64,000 bases of DNA. It comes from Saccharopolyspora shandongensis. GTDB lineage: Bacteria; Actinomycetota; Actinomycetes; Mycobacteriales; Pseudonocardiaceae. Under the pieces are notes generated by a model, which did not search any database, was not told the DNA's origin, and saw nothing but the letters and a program-made list of their open reading frames with translations. The first letter of the stretch is position 1. The number at the start of each line of letters is the position of its first letter. The stretch covers positions 38,320-102,319 of the forward strand of contig NZ_FNOK01000034.1 in assembly GCF_900106995.1 (NCBI RefSeq), in the 5' to 3' direction. A program made the translations under genes and the position numbers. Below, in pieces: positions 17,423 to 24,808 of this stretch.

Positions 17423-17656
17423 TCACGCGGTGGTGTCGGAGAGCACGGCGGCCATCAGGCATTGCAGGCAGGGCATGCCCGCCGGGCCGTCCAGCGCCTC
17501 GGCCTCGCCGGGGAGGATGCCGAAACCGCAGTAGGCGTACAGCATCGGCGGCGGCGGGCCGTCGGCAGGCAGCGGGAAGAAGTGGCAGGACTTGTCCTGC
17601 TCGCTGCGGGCGAATTCGGCGCGGACCCGCGCCATGAAGTGCGGTTGCGAGCTCAT
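17423..17656 (-). CDS. Small hypothetical protein with CxxC-type cysteines
   Basis: 77 residues from ATG 17656; an in-frame start 15 bases upstream is possible. The sequence ends with MLYAYCGFGILPGEAEALDG followed by MPCLQCLMAAVL, giving a CLQC motif that could bind metal or a redox partner. I recognise no family. Composition is protein-like, unlike the overlapping frames. It may be transcribed toward the ARH operon; no function is assigned. Confidence 0.5.
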   Translation of the reverse strand: MSSQPHFMARVRAEFARSEQDKSCHFFPLPADGPPPPMLYAYCGFGILPGEAEALDGPAGMPCLQCLMAAVLSDTTA

Positions 17657-17847
17657 CCGCCGCACCGCCAAGTCGGGTCCGGCAGCGACCTGGGCTGTCG
17701 GGGGTGTCCGGGTCGCTGCCGGTTTTCGTGTACCCAGCTGGATGACACGGCCACATCATGCCCGGAAGGTTGCGCCCGCCGACCCACTTGTCGACTTTTG
17801 CTCAGACGCGGGTGATCGGCGCGGCCCGGGGCCGGTGCCAACGGCGG

Positions 17848-17987
17848 TCATGTGGTTCCGCGCGAACCTCGAAACCGCTCGCGGAGAACTTCCTCGGTTT
17901 GTTCAGCGAAGTCTGGTTCTGCGGTCTCGAATATCCACTCAAATCGCGCACCGGCTCATCCGTGAGCTCGGTGGGATCGTCGGCCAT
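17848..17987 (-). pseudogene. Frameshifted small acidic ORF behind yoeB
   Basis: ATG 17987, four bases after the yoeB stop, opens MADDPTELTDEPVR and then, two bases out of frame, a second acidic segment WIFETAEPDFAEQTEEVLRE runs to a stop at 17848. Each segment is protein-like only in its own frame; removing two bases near 17944 would join them as one peptide of about 45 residues. This suggests a broken gene or an assembly error. The family is unknown. Confidence 0.35.
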
Positions 17988-17990
17988 CCG

Positions 17991-18251
17991 TCACTTCCCG
18001 TAGTGATATCGGCATGCCGCGATTCGTATCTCGTCACCCGCGACCTTGTAAACCAGCCGGTGTTCGTCGGAGATGCGACGTGACCAGTAGCCCTGGAATC
18101 CGTGCTTCAAGGGCTCTGGTTTGCCGATTCCCTCGTTCCCGTTGCGGCAGATGTCCTTGATCAGCGCGTTGATCCGCTTGAGGATCTTGCGGTCCTCGGT
18201 TTGCCACCAGACGTAGTCGTCCCACGCGAGCTCGTCCCAGACCAGCTTCAT
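17991..18251 (-). CDS. yoeB: YoeB-family toxin (Txe/YoeB ribosome-dependent mRNA interferase)
   Basis: 86 residues, the normal YoeB length. Diagnostic stretches are WDELAWDDYVWWQTEDRKIL, KRINALIKDICRNGNEGIGK with PEPLKHGFQGYWSRRISDEH, and the C-terminal RLVYKVAGDEIRIAACRYHYGK ending in the catalytic His/Tyr. YoeB binds the ribosomal A site and cleaves translated mRNA, causing growth arrest. The start ATG overlaps the yefM stop by four bases, so synthesis is coupled to the antitoxin. Confidence 0.93.
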   Translation of the reverse strand: MKLVWDELAWDDYVWWQTEDRKILKRINALIKDICRNGNEGIGKPEPLKHGFQGYWSRRISDEHRLVYKVAGDEIRIAACRYHYGK

Positions 18252-18499
18252 TCGGCGAGCTCGTGCTGTTCGCCGCCGCCGGCTTCCAGACGCTCGATTG
18301 CGAGGATCAGGCGGCGCGCGTTCTCGGGGCTGCGGAGCAGGTAGGCGGTCTCCTTCAAGGACTGGTAGTCGTCCAACGACACCATCACGACCGGCTCGTG
18401 GCCGGCGCGGGTGATCACGACTTCCTCGCGGTCGTTGACCACGGAGTCGAGCGTCTCGGCGTACTTGGCACGAGACTCGGAGTAGCTCATCGTCTTCAC
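18248..18499 (-). CDS. yefM: YefM/Phd-family antitoxin
   Basis: 83 residues with the Phd/YefM DNA-binding N-terminus (MSYSESRAKYAETLDSVVND, REEVVITRAGHEPVVMVS, LDDYQSLKETAYLLRSPENA) and a disordered acidic C-terminus that would wrap the toxin. It neutralises YoeB and represses the operon. GTG 18499 lies six bases after AGGAGG and is preferred over ATG 18490. The operator sits just upstream. Confidence 0.93.
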   Translation of the reverse strand: MKTMSYSESRAKYAETLDSVVNDREEVVITRAGHEPVVMVSLDDYQSLKETAYLLRSPENARRLILAIERLEAGGGEQHELAE

Positions 18500-18512
18500 C
18501 GGTCACCTCCTT

Positions 18513-18528
18513 GTACAGAATACTGTAC
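18513..18528 (-). promoter_or_regulatory. YefM-YoeB operator
   Basis: GTACAGAATACTGTAC, a 16-bp inverted repeat of GTACAG with a four-base centre, lies directly before the yefM ribosome-binding site. The known E. coli YefM operator has a TGTACA core, so this is the expected autoregulatory site. Confidence 0.75.
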
Positions 18529-18576
18529 GTTTCGTCGGTGAGGTGGGCAAGCCCGGTAATCGACTGAACGCCGGCG

Positions 18577-19335
18577 TCACAGGGCCGCGGACAGTTGCAG
18601 AGGTGCTGCGGTGAGGGTTTCGGCGTAGCGGTGGACGATCAGGTCCGCCACGCCCTCGTCGTCGGCCATCGGGGCCGCGATCAGCGGGTCGGTCGCATGT
18701 TCGCGGGCCAGGCCGATGATCCGGTCCGGGAGCAGGCCCGGGGCCAGGAACCAGGAGGCGACCGCGAAGCGGCGCGCGCCACGGGCGCGCAGGGCCTCGA
18801 TCGCCGCCGGTACGTCCGGTTCGGCGGCCGCCGCGAAGGCCGGGACGACACCCGCCCAGGCGGCCTTCGCCTGCCAGCGGTCGGCGACGTCCGCCACCAG
18901 CCGGTTCGCCGCCGCGTGCGACGAGCCCGCGCCCGCCAGGACCACGCCCAGCTCCGGGTCGTCCGGATCGGCGCCCTCGTCCAGCAGCCGGCGCCACGCC
19001 GCCCCGTCCAGCCTCGGATCCGGTCCCAGCACGTCGGAAACGTGCACCCGGAAGCGCGGATAGCGTCGTTCCACGTCGGCCACCGCCGCGGGCACGTCGA
19101 CGCGGGCGTGGAAGGCCCGGCCGAGCAGCAGCGGAACGACGACAGCGGCGGAATGTCCGTCCCCGTGCACCGCGCTGAGCACGTCGCCGACGCGCGGCGC
19201 CGAGAGGTCCAGGAACGCCACGCGCACGTCGAGGTCCGGGCGCGCCGCGCGCACCACGTCCAGCAGGGCGTGGATCGTCGCGGCCGAGCGCGGATCACGG
19301 CTGCCGTGCGCGACGGCCACCAGCGGAGCGGTCAT
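18577..19335 (-). CDS. Sirohydrochlorin chelatase (CbiX/SirB family)
   Basis: 252 residues forming two CbiX-like halves. The first begins LVAVAHGSRDPRSAATIHAL with the metal-ligand His; the second is recognisable by VVLAGAGSSHAAANRLVADV and RFAVASWFLAPGLLPDRI. The enzyme inserts Fe2+ (or Co2+) into sirohydrochlorin. As the last gene of the sulfate-assimilation operon, seven bases after cysN, it most likely supplies siroheme for the sulfite reductase encoded by the first gene. Confidence 0.88.
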   Translation of the reverse strand: MTAPLVAVAHGSRDPRSAATIHALLDVVRAARPDLDVRVAFLDLSAPRVGDVLSAVHGDGHSAAVVVPLLLGRAFHARVDVPAAVADVERRYPRFRVHVSDVLGPDPRLDGAAWRRLLDEGADPDDPELGVVLAGAGSSHAAANRLVADVADRWQAKAAWAGVVPAFAAAAEPDVPAAIEALRARGARRFAVASWFLAPGLLPDRIIGLAREHATDPLIAAPMADDEGVADLIVHRYAETLTAAPLQLSAAL

Positions 19336-19342
19336 GAGCGGC

Positions 19343-20686
19343 TCACTCCGACGCGGCGGCCAGCGGCGCCAGCGGCACGCCGATCAGTCCGGCGGCCAGC
19401 GTGGTGCCGTCGGCCTGGTCGATCACCAGGAACGAGCCGGTGCGCCGGCTAGCGGCGTAGTCGTCCACCGGCAGCGGCTCCGAGGTGCGCAGCCGCACCC
19501 GGCCGATCTCGTTGAGCTGCAGCGAGTCCGGACCGTCCACACTCGACAGCCGCTGCTCGTCGAAGCGGGCGGACAGCTCGGTGACGATCGCCTGCACCGT
19601 GCGGGTGCCGTGCTTGACCAGCACCTTGGCGCCCGGGTTCAGCGGCTTCTCCGCCAGCCAGCAGACCGTGGCGTCGAGCTCGTCGGTCACCCGCGGCGCC
19701 GCGTCCGCGGCGGCGATCAGGTCGCCGCGCGAGATGTCCACGTCGTCGGCCAGCAGCAGCGTGACGGAGTGCCCGGCGGCGGCGCGCGGCTTAGCGCCGT
19801 CCGGGGTGTCCACCTTGGACACCCGGGTGCGCAGCCCGGCCGGTAGCACGACCACCTCGTCGCCCTCGGCGACGACACCCGCGGCGACCTGGCCCGCGTA
19901 GCCCCGGTAGTCCGGGTGCTCCGCGGTGCGCGGCCGGATCACGTACTGCACCGGCATCCGGAACGGCGCATCGTGCGGGTCCGGCGCGACCGGCACGCTT
20001 TCCAGGTGCTCCAGCAGCGAAGGCCCGCTGTACCAGGGGGTGTTCGCGGAACGCTCGACCACGTTGTCGCCGAGCAGCGCGGACACCGGGATGGTCACCA
20101 CGGCGTCGTCCCGGTAGCCCAGGGCCCGGGCGTGCTCGGTGAACTCGGCGGCGATGCGGGTGAACACCGCCTCGTCGAAGTCCACCATGTCGATCTTGTT
20201 GACCGCCAGCACCAGCTGCGGCACGCCCAGCAGCGCCAGCACCGCGGCGTGCCGCCGGGTCTGCTCGATGACGCCCTTCCGCGCGTCCACCAGCAGCACG
20301 GCCAGCTGCGCGGTCGAGGCGCCGGTGACCGTGTTGCGGGTGTACTGCACGTGCCCCGGGGTGTCGGCGAGCACGAAGGTGCGCTTCGGCGTGGCGAAGT
20401 AGCGGTAGGCCACGTCGATCGTGATGCCCTGCTCGCGCTCCGCGCGCAGGCCGTCCACCAGCAGCGACAGGTCCGGGGTGGCCAGGCCGCGGTCGGCGCT
20501 GGCCCGGTGCACCGCGTCGAGCTGATCGGCCAGCACCGACTTGGTGTCGTGCAGCAGCCGCCCGACCAGGGTGCTCTTGCCGTCGTCGACGGAGCCGGCG
20601 GTGGCCAACCGCAGCAGATCGCTGTGCACCGGCAGGGTCACCTCGGTGCCGCTGTCCGGAGCGGTGCGAGTGGTCGTCTCGGTCAT
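19343..20686 (-). CDS. cysN: Sulfate adenylyltransferase large subunit (GTPase)
   Basis: 447 residues of the EF-Tu-like CysN family: G1 loop GSVDDGKSTLVGRLL at 31-45, G3 DTPGHVQYTRN, G4 NKIDMVD, then β-barrel domains. With CysD it makes adenosine 5'-phosphosulfate from sulfate and ATP, driven by GTP hydrolysis. No APS-kinase domain is fused, which fits direct reduction of APS by CysH. ATG 20686 begins the similarity; ATG 20698, with AGGA next to it, would add four residues. It is separated from cysD by about 310 bases occupied by a dispersed repeat, which is unusual for cysDN. Confidence 0.93.
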   Translation of the reverse strand: MTETTTRTAPDSGTEVTLPVHSDLLRLATAGSVDDGKSTLVGRLLHDTKSVLADQLDAVHRASADRGLATPDLSLLVDGLRAEREQGITIDVAYRYFATPKRTFVLADTPGHVQYTRNTVTGASTAQLAVLLVDARKGVIEQTRRHAAVLALLGVPQLVLAVNKIDMVDFDEAVFTRIAAEFTEHARALGYRDDAVVTIPVSALLGDNVVERSANTPWYSGPSLLEHLESVPVAPDPHDAPFRMPVQYVIRPRTAEHPDYRGYAGQVAAGVVAEGDEVVVLPAGLRTRVSKVDTPDGAKPRAAAGHSVTLLLADDVDISRGDLIAAADAAPRVTDELDATVCWLAEKPLNPGAKVLVKHGTRTVQAIVTELSARFDEQRLSSVDGPDSLQLNEIGRVRLRTSEPLPVDDYAASRRTGSFLVIDQADGTTLAAGLIGVPLAPLAAASE

Positions 20687-20809
20687 TGAAGAACCCATTC
20701 CTGGCTTTGGAGTGCTCGGCTCGGGAAGCTGGAGTCGTGAGCGCAGATCAGCTGATTCGTCTGCTCACAACATCGGACTGCTTCGACTTCGGTTTGATCT
20801 TTTTCTTTG

Positions 20810-20975
20810 AAGCGGCGCAGCCGCTTAGCCCACCTACGCAACTTGCACCGCCGCGGGTTCTCAGACGTCGCCTCGCGAGGACAGCCCCGATGCCGCGTAT
20901 TGGTCATACGTAAGTCGGGGATCCCACAGCCGAGGCGGCGTCTGAGGTTCCGCTACCTGCACCGCTACGCAACGG
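20810..20975. repeat. Dispersed intergenic repeat, full copy A (between cysD and cysN)
   Basis: About 165 nt inserted between cysD and cysN. It begins with the hairpin AAGCGGC-GCA-GCCGCTT, continues through GCACCGCCGCGGGTTCTCAG and ends with CTGAGGTTCCGCTACCTGCA. The two ends are imperfect inverted copies of each other. Copy B at 26175-26342 matches over the whole length, and half copies lie at 26367 and 34332. No coding potential is convincing. It could be a MITE-like element or a structured RNA element. Confidence 0.7.
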
Positions 20976-20995
20976 GAGTCCATGGACAGCTCTTC

Positions 20996-21931
20996 TCAGA
21001 AGTAGCCCTCGCGCTTGCGGTCTTCCATTGCCGCTTCGGAGAGGCGGTCGTCGGCTCGGGTTGCGCCTCGCTCGGTGAGCCGGCTGGCGGCGACCTCGGC
21101 GATCACGTCGTCCACCGTGTACGCCTCGGATTCCACCGCGCCGGTGCAGGAGCCGTCGCCGACCGTGCGGTAGCGCACCATCTTGGAAGCCGGGACCTCG
21201 CCCTCGCGCGGGCCGCCCCACGGCCCCGAGGTCAGCCACATTCCGTCGCGCAGGTACACCTCGCGGCGGTGCGCGTAGTAGATCTCCGGCAGCTCGATCT
21301 TCTCCCGCTGGATGTAGCGCCAGATGTCCAGCTCGGTCCAGTTCGACAGCGGGAACACCCGGACGTGCTCGCCCGGCCGGTGCTTGCCGTTGTACAGGTT
21401 CCACAGCTCGGGGCGCTGGCGGCGCGGGTCCCACTGCCCGAACGCGTTGCGCAGGCTGAAGATGCGCTCCTTGGCGCGCGCCCGCTCCTCGTCGCGCCGG
21501 CCGCCGCCGAAGACCGCGTCGAACCGGTTGTCGCTGATGCCGTCCAGCAGCGGCGTGGTCTGCAGCGGGTTGCGGGTGCCGTCGGGCCGCTCCTGCAGCC
21601 GGCCGTCGTCGATGTAGTCCTGCACCGACGCCACCACCAGCCGCAGGTCGTGTCGCTCCGCCAGCTCGTCGCGGAACGCCAGCACCTCCGGGAAGTTGTG
21701 CCCGGTGTCGACGTGCAGCAGCGGGAACGGCACCGGCGCGGGCCAGAACGCCTTCAGCGCCAGGTGCACCAGCACCGTGGAGTCCTTGCCGCCGGAGAAC
21801 AGGATCACCGGCCGGTCGAACTCCCCGGCCACCTCGCGGAAGATGTGGATCGCCTCGGACTCCAGCGCGTCCAGGTTGTCCACCTGCGGCGGCGCTTCGG
21901 CCGGATCGCTCGGCAACTCGACTGTCGTCAT
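20996..21931 (-). CDS. cysD: Sulfate adenylyltransferase small subunit
   Basis: 311 residues of the PP-loop ATP pyrophosphatase family, with the P-loop SGGKDST at 46-52, HVDTGHNFPEVLAFRD, and the C-terminal region SNWTELDIWRYIQREKIELP plus RYRTVGDGSCTGAVES typical of CysD. It catalyses adenylation of sulfate together with CysN. ATG 21931 follows GGAGGAG. It lies 17 bases downstream of cysH in the reverse-strand operon. Confidence 0.94.
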   Translation of the reverse strand: MTTVELPSDPAEAPPQVDNLDALESEAIHIFREVAGEFDRPVILFSGGKDSTVLVHLALKAFWPAPVPFPLLHVDTGHNFPEVLAFRDELAERHDLRLVVASVQDYIDDGRLQERPDGTRNPLQTTPLLDGISDNRFDAVFGGGRRDEERARAKERIFSLRNAFGQWDPRRQRPELWNLYNGKHRPGEHVRVFPLSNWTELDIWRYIQREKIELPEIYYAHRREVYLRDGMWLTSGPWGGPREGEVPASKMVRYRTVGDGSCTGAVESEAYTVDDVIAEVAASRLTERGATRADDRLSEAAMEDRKREGYF

Positions 21932-21948
21932 GTCTCCTCCGGAGTTCC

Positions 21949-22674
21949 TCAGCCGTGCAGTCCGCACTCGGTCTTGCCGCTGCCCGCCCAGCGCCCGCTG
22001 CGCGGGTCGGCACCCGGTGCGGGCTTGGCGGTGCAGGGCTGGCACCCGATCGACGGGTAGCCGGCCGCCACCAGCGGGTTGACCAGCACGCCGTGCTCGT
22101 CGATGTAGTGCTGCATGTCGTCGTCGGACCACGCCGCCAGCGGGTTGATCTTGACCAGGCCGTTGCGCTCGTCCCAGGTCACGATCGGCGTGTTCGCGCG
22201 GGTCGGGGCCTCCACCCGGCGCACGCCGGTCACCCACGCCTCGTAGCGGGCCAGGGTGTTGCGCAGTGGGACGACCTTGCGCAGGAAGCAGCAGCGGTTC
22301 GGGTCCCGCTCGAACAGCCGAGGGCCCTCGGCCGCGTCCTGCTCGGCGACGGTCTGCGCGGGAACGGCGTTGACGATGCTGACGTCGTGGACCTGCGCCA
22401 CGGCGTCGCGGGTGCCGATGGTCTCGGCGAAGTGGTAGCCGGTCTCCAGGAACAGCACGTCCACGCCCGGCTTGGCCTTCGCCGCCAGGTCGACCAGCAC
22501 CGCGTCCTGCATGTTCGACGCGACGATCAGGCCGTCGCCGAAGGTGTCGACGGCCCAGCGCAGCGCTTCGTCCGCGCCGGCCTCGGCCAGCCGCGGTGCG
22601 GCTTCCTCGACCAGTGCGCGGAGCTCCTCGTCGCTGCGCCGCGCGCCGATTTTCGTGGTGGTGTCGGCAGTCAT
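21949..22674 (-). CDS. cysH: Adenylylsulfate (APS) reductase, thioredoxin-dependent
   Basis: 241 residues. The iron-sulfur motif that separates APS from PAPS reductases is present: C128-C129 in DPNRCCFLRK and C211-x2-C214 in GYPSIGCQPCTA. The catalytic KTECGLH (C237) closes the protein. It reduces APS to sulfite and AMP using thioredoxin. The lack of a cysC gene in the operon agrees with APS as substrate. The ATG overlaps the stop of the zinc-ribbon gene (ATGA). Confidence 0.94.
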   Translation of the reverse strand: MTADTTTKIGARRSDEELRALVEEAAPRLAEAGADEALRWAVDTFGDGLIVASNMQDAVLVDLAAKAKPGVDVLFLETGYHFAETIGTRDAVAQVHDVSIVNAVPAQTVAEQDAAEGPRLFERDPNRCCFLRKVVPLRNTLARYEAWVTGVRRVEAPTRANTPIVTWDERNGLVKINPLAAWSDDDMQHYIDEHGVLVNPLVAAGYPSIGCQPCTAKPAPGADPRSGRWAGSGKTECGLHG

Positions 22675-22838
22675 CGGTCTCCGTTTCCTCCAGCCGGGTC
22701 GCCCAGCGACAACCCCACGAGCCGAACGGTGAACACCCGCAGGCACGAGCCGCACTGCCACGCGCCCGCGGGCTCGGCCTCGGGCGTGAGGTCCTCGTCC
22801 CCGCAGTACGGGCAGTAGAACGGTGTCGCCCGGCTCAC
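22671..22838 (-). CDS. Small zinc-ribbon protein in the sulfite reductase operon
   Basis: 55 residues with two Cys pairs, FYCPYCGDEDL and WQCGSCLRVFTV, forming a CxxC-x(n)-CxxC zinc ribbon. GTG 22838 overlaps the sulfite reductase stop and its own stop overlaps the cysH start, so it is translationally coupled on both sides. A small ORF at this place recurs in actinobacterial cys operons (recalled from Streptomyces-type operons). Its role is unknown; an assembly or electron-transfer accessory to the reductases is a reasonable guess. Confidence 0.8.
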   Translation of the reverse strand: MSRATPFYCPYCGDEDLTPEAEPAGAWQCGSCLRVFTVRLVGLSLGDPAGGNGDR

Positions 22839-24532
22839 TTGAGGTCGTCTTCCTCGGCCCGCGCCACCCACTGCGCGAAGCGCTCGCCGGTGCCGCGCTG
22901 CGCCAGGTAGTTGCGGACCAGGCGTTCCACGTAGTCGCCGAGCTCCGCGGAGGTGACCTTGTGGCCGCGGATCTTGCGGCCGAACCCGGCGTCCTGGCCG
23001 AGGCCGCCGCCGAGGTGCACCTGGAAGCCCTCGACCTGGTTGCCGTTGCCGTCCGGCACCATCTGGCCCTTCAGGCCGATGTCGGCGACCTGGGTGCGGG
23101 CGCAGGCGTTCGGGCAGCCGTTGAGGTTGATCGTCACCGGGTCGGTCACGTCGCCCTGGATGTCGGCCAGCCGCTGCTCCAACTCGTCGACCAGCGCGAT
23201 CGCCCGCTCCTTGGTCTCGACGATGGCCAGCTTGCAGAACTCGATGCCGGTGCAGGCCAGCACGTTCCGCCGCCACGGCGACGGGTCGGCCTGCAGGCCC
23301 AGCGCGCCCAGGTCCGCGACCAGGCCGTCCACTTCGGACTGCGGCACGTCGAGGACGAGCAGGTTCTGCTCGACGGTGGTGCGGATGCGCCGCGAACCGA
23401 CGCGCTCGGCGGCCTTGGCGACCTCCACCAGCGTGGAGCCGCTGACCCGGCCCGCCGCGGACTTCGCGCCGACGTAGAAGTTGCCGTCCACCTGCGGATG
23501 CACGCCGACGTGGTCGCGGTGTCCGGTCGGCGTCTCCGGCGCGGGGCCGTCGACCAGCTTCCGGCCCAGGTACTCGTCCTCCAGCACCTGCCGGAACTTC
23601 TCCGGGCCCCAGTCGGCGAGCAGGAACTTCAACCGGGCGCGGTGCCGCAGCCGCCGGTAGCCATAGTCGCGGAAGATCTGCACCACCGCCTGCCACACCT
23701 CGGCGACCTCGCCCAGCGGCACCCAGGCGCCCAGCCGCACGGCCAGCTTCGGGTTCGTGGACAGGCCGCCGCCGACCCACAGGTCGAAGCCGGGCCCGTG
23801 CTCCGGGTGCACGACGCCGACCAGCGAGATGTCGTTGATCTCCGGCACGGTGTCCCAGCGCGGCGAGCCGCTGATCGCGCTCTTGAACTTCCGCGGCAGG
23901 TTCGACAGCGACCTGTCGCCGATGAACCGCTCGGCGATCTCCGCGATCGCCGGGGTGGCGTCGATGATTTCGTCCGCGGCGATGCCCGCCACCGGCGAGC
24001 CCAGCACGACGCGGGGGCAGTCGCCGCAGGCCTCGGTGGTGGACAGCCCGACGCCCTCCAGCTTCTGCCAGATCGTCGGCATGTCCTCCACCCGCACCCA
24101 GTGCAGCTGGATGTTCTGCCGGTCGGTGATGTCGGCGGTGTCGCGCGCGTAGGTCTGCGAGATCTCACCGATGGTGCGCAGCTGCTCGGTGGTCAGCGCG
24201 CCGCCGTCGATGCGGACCCGCAGCATGAAGTAGCAGTCGTCGAGCTCCTCGGGCTCGATCGTGCCGGTGCGCGCGCCGGGAATGCCCGGTGCGCGCTGGG
24301 TGTACAGACCCCACCAGCGGAAACGACCCCGCAGATCGGCCGGGTCGATCGAGTCGAAGCCGCCGTGGGCGTAGATCGTCTCGATGCGCTGCCGGACGTT
24401 CAGCGGGTTGTCGTCCTTCTTGGACCGCTCGTTGGCGTTGAGCGGTTCGCGGTAACCGAGCGCCCACTGACCCTCGCCGCGAGTCTTGCGCTTGCGGGCG
24501 GGGCGAGCAGGGGCTTCCGTCGGGGGGACCAT
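22835..24532 (-). CDS. sir: Ferredoxin-dependent sulfite reductase (siroheme, 4Fe-4S)
   Basis: 565 residues of the nitrite/sulfite reductase family with two ferredoxin-like half-domains. The siroheme/4Fe-4S ligands are CTGIEFCKLAIVETK and NLNGCPNACARTQ; an early motif YARDTADITDRQNIQLHWVR binds siroheme. It reduces sulfite to sulfide with six electrons from ferredoxin. Placement with cysH, cysD, cysN and CbiX argues for sulfite rather than nitrite. ATG 24532 has GGAGG at the right distance, and that site abuts a hairpin at 24543-24579. It is preceded by a leader peptide ORF with a Cys codon. Confidence 0.93.
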   Translation of the reverse strand: MVPPTEAPARPARKRKTRGEGQWALGYREPLNANERSKKDDNPLNVRQRIETIYAHGGFDSIDPADLRGRFRWWGLYTQRAPGIPGARTGTIEPEELDDCYFMLRVRIDGGALTTEQLRTIGEISQTYARDTADITDRQNIQLHWVRVEDMPTIWQKLEGVGLSTTEACGDCPRVVLGSPVAGIAADEIIDATPAIAEIAERFIGDRSLSNLPRKFKSAISGSPRWDTVPEINDISLVGVVHPEHGPGFDLWVGGGLSTNPKLAVRLGAWVPLGEVAEVWQAVVQIFRDYGYRRLRHRARLKFLLADWGPEKFRQVLEDEYLGRKLVDGPAPETPTGHRDHVGVHPQVDGNFYVGAKSAAGRVSGSTLVEVAKAAERVGSRRIRTTVEQNLLVLDVPQSEVDGLVADLGALGLQADPSPWRRNVLACTGIEFCKLAIVETKERAIALVDELEQRLADIQGDVTDPVTINLNGCPNACARTQVADIGLKGQMVPDGNGNQVEGFQVHLGGGLGQDAGFGRKIRGHKVTSAELGDYVERLVRNYLAQRGTGERFAQWVARAEEDDLK

Positions 24533-24542
24533 GTCCGACCTC

Positions 24543-24579
24543 CGGGATTCGGGCGCGGCAGCGCCGCGTGGAATTCCCG
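24543..24579 (-). promoter_or_regulatory. Hairpin between leader peptide and sulfite reductase
   Basis: CGGGATTC and GAATTCCCG (one bulge) enclose a perfect inner stem CGCGGC-AGC-GCCGCG. On the transcript, the 3' arm runs into the GGAGG site of the sulfite reductase gene, so folding could hide the ribosome-binding site or act as an attenuator responding to ribosome position on the leader ORF. Regulation is inferred from the layout. Confidence 0.5.
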
Positions 24580-24650
24580 TCGTCGGTGACGGTTCTCACT
24601 GCTCGGCGCTCCCGGCGCCGACTGGACAAAGCAGAACGCGGCAGCGGGAA

Positions 24651-24743
24651 TCAACCCATGGCGCGGCACAGCGCGCTGGACACGCGCCGCAGGTCCACGT
24701 AGCGGCGTGTGACCAGCAAGAGCCTCGGCAAGGTCGCACCCAT
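24651..24743 (-). CDS. Leader peptide (uORF) of the sulfate-assimilation operon
   Basis: 30-codon ORF, ATG 24743 to TGA 24651, about 120 bases before the sulfite reductase start. It encodes a basic peptide containing VTRRYVDLRRVSSALCRAMG, with one Cys codon five residues from the end. Peptides of the pattern RR-x-VDL-x-RV-S-S-A-x-CR recur upstream of actinobacterial sulfur genes and are thought to mediate cysteine-responsive attenuation when ribosomes stall at the Cys codon. It is easily missed because of its size. Confidence 0.8.
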   Translation of the reverse strand: MGATLPRLLLVTRRYVDLRRVSSALCRAMG

Positions 24744-24808
24744 GGGGGCAGCGTGCCACGCGCTCACCGGGCGGTCCATCCCCATCCGCATGGTGAGACA
24801 GTGGTGGA

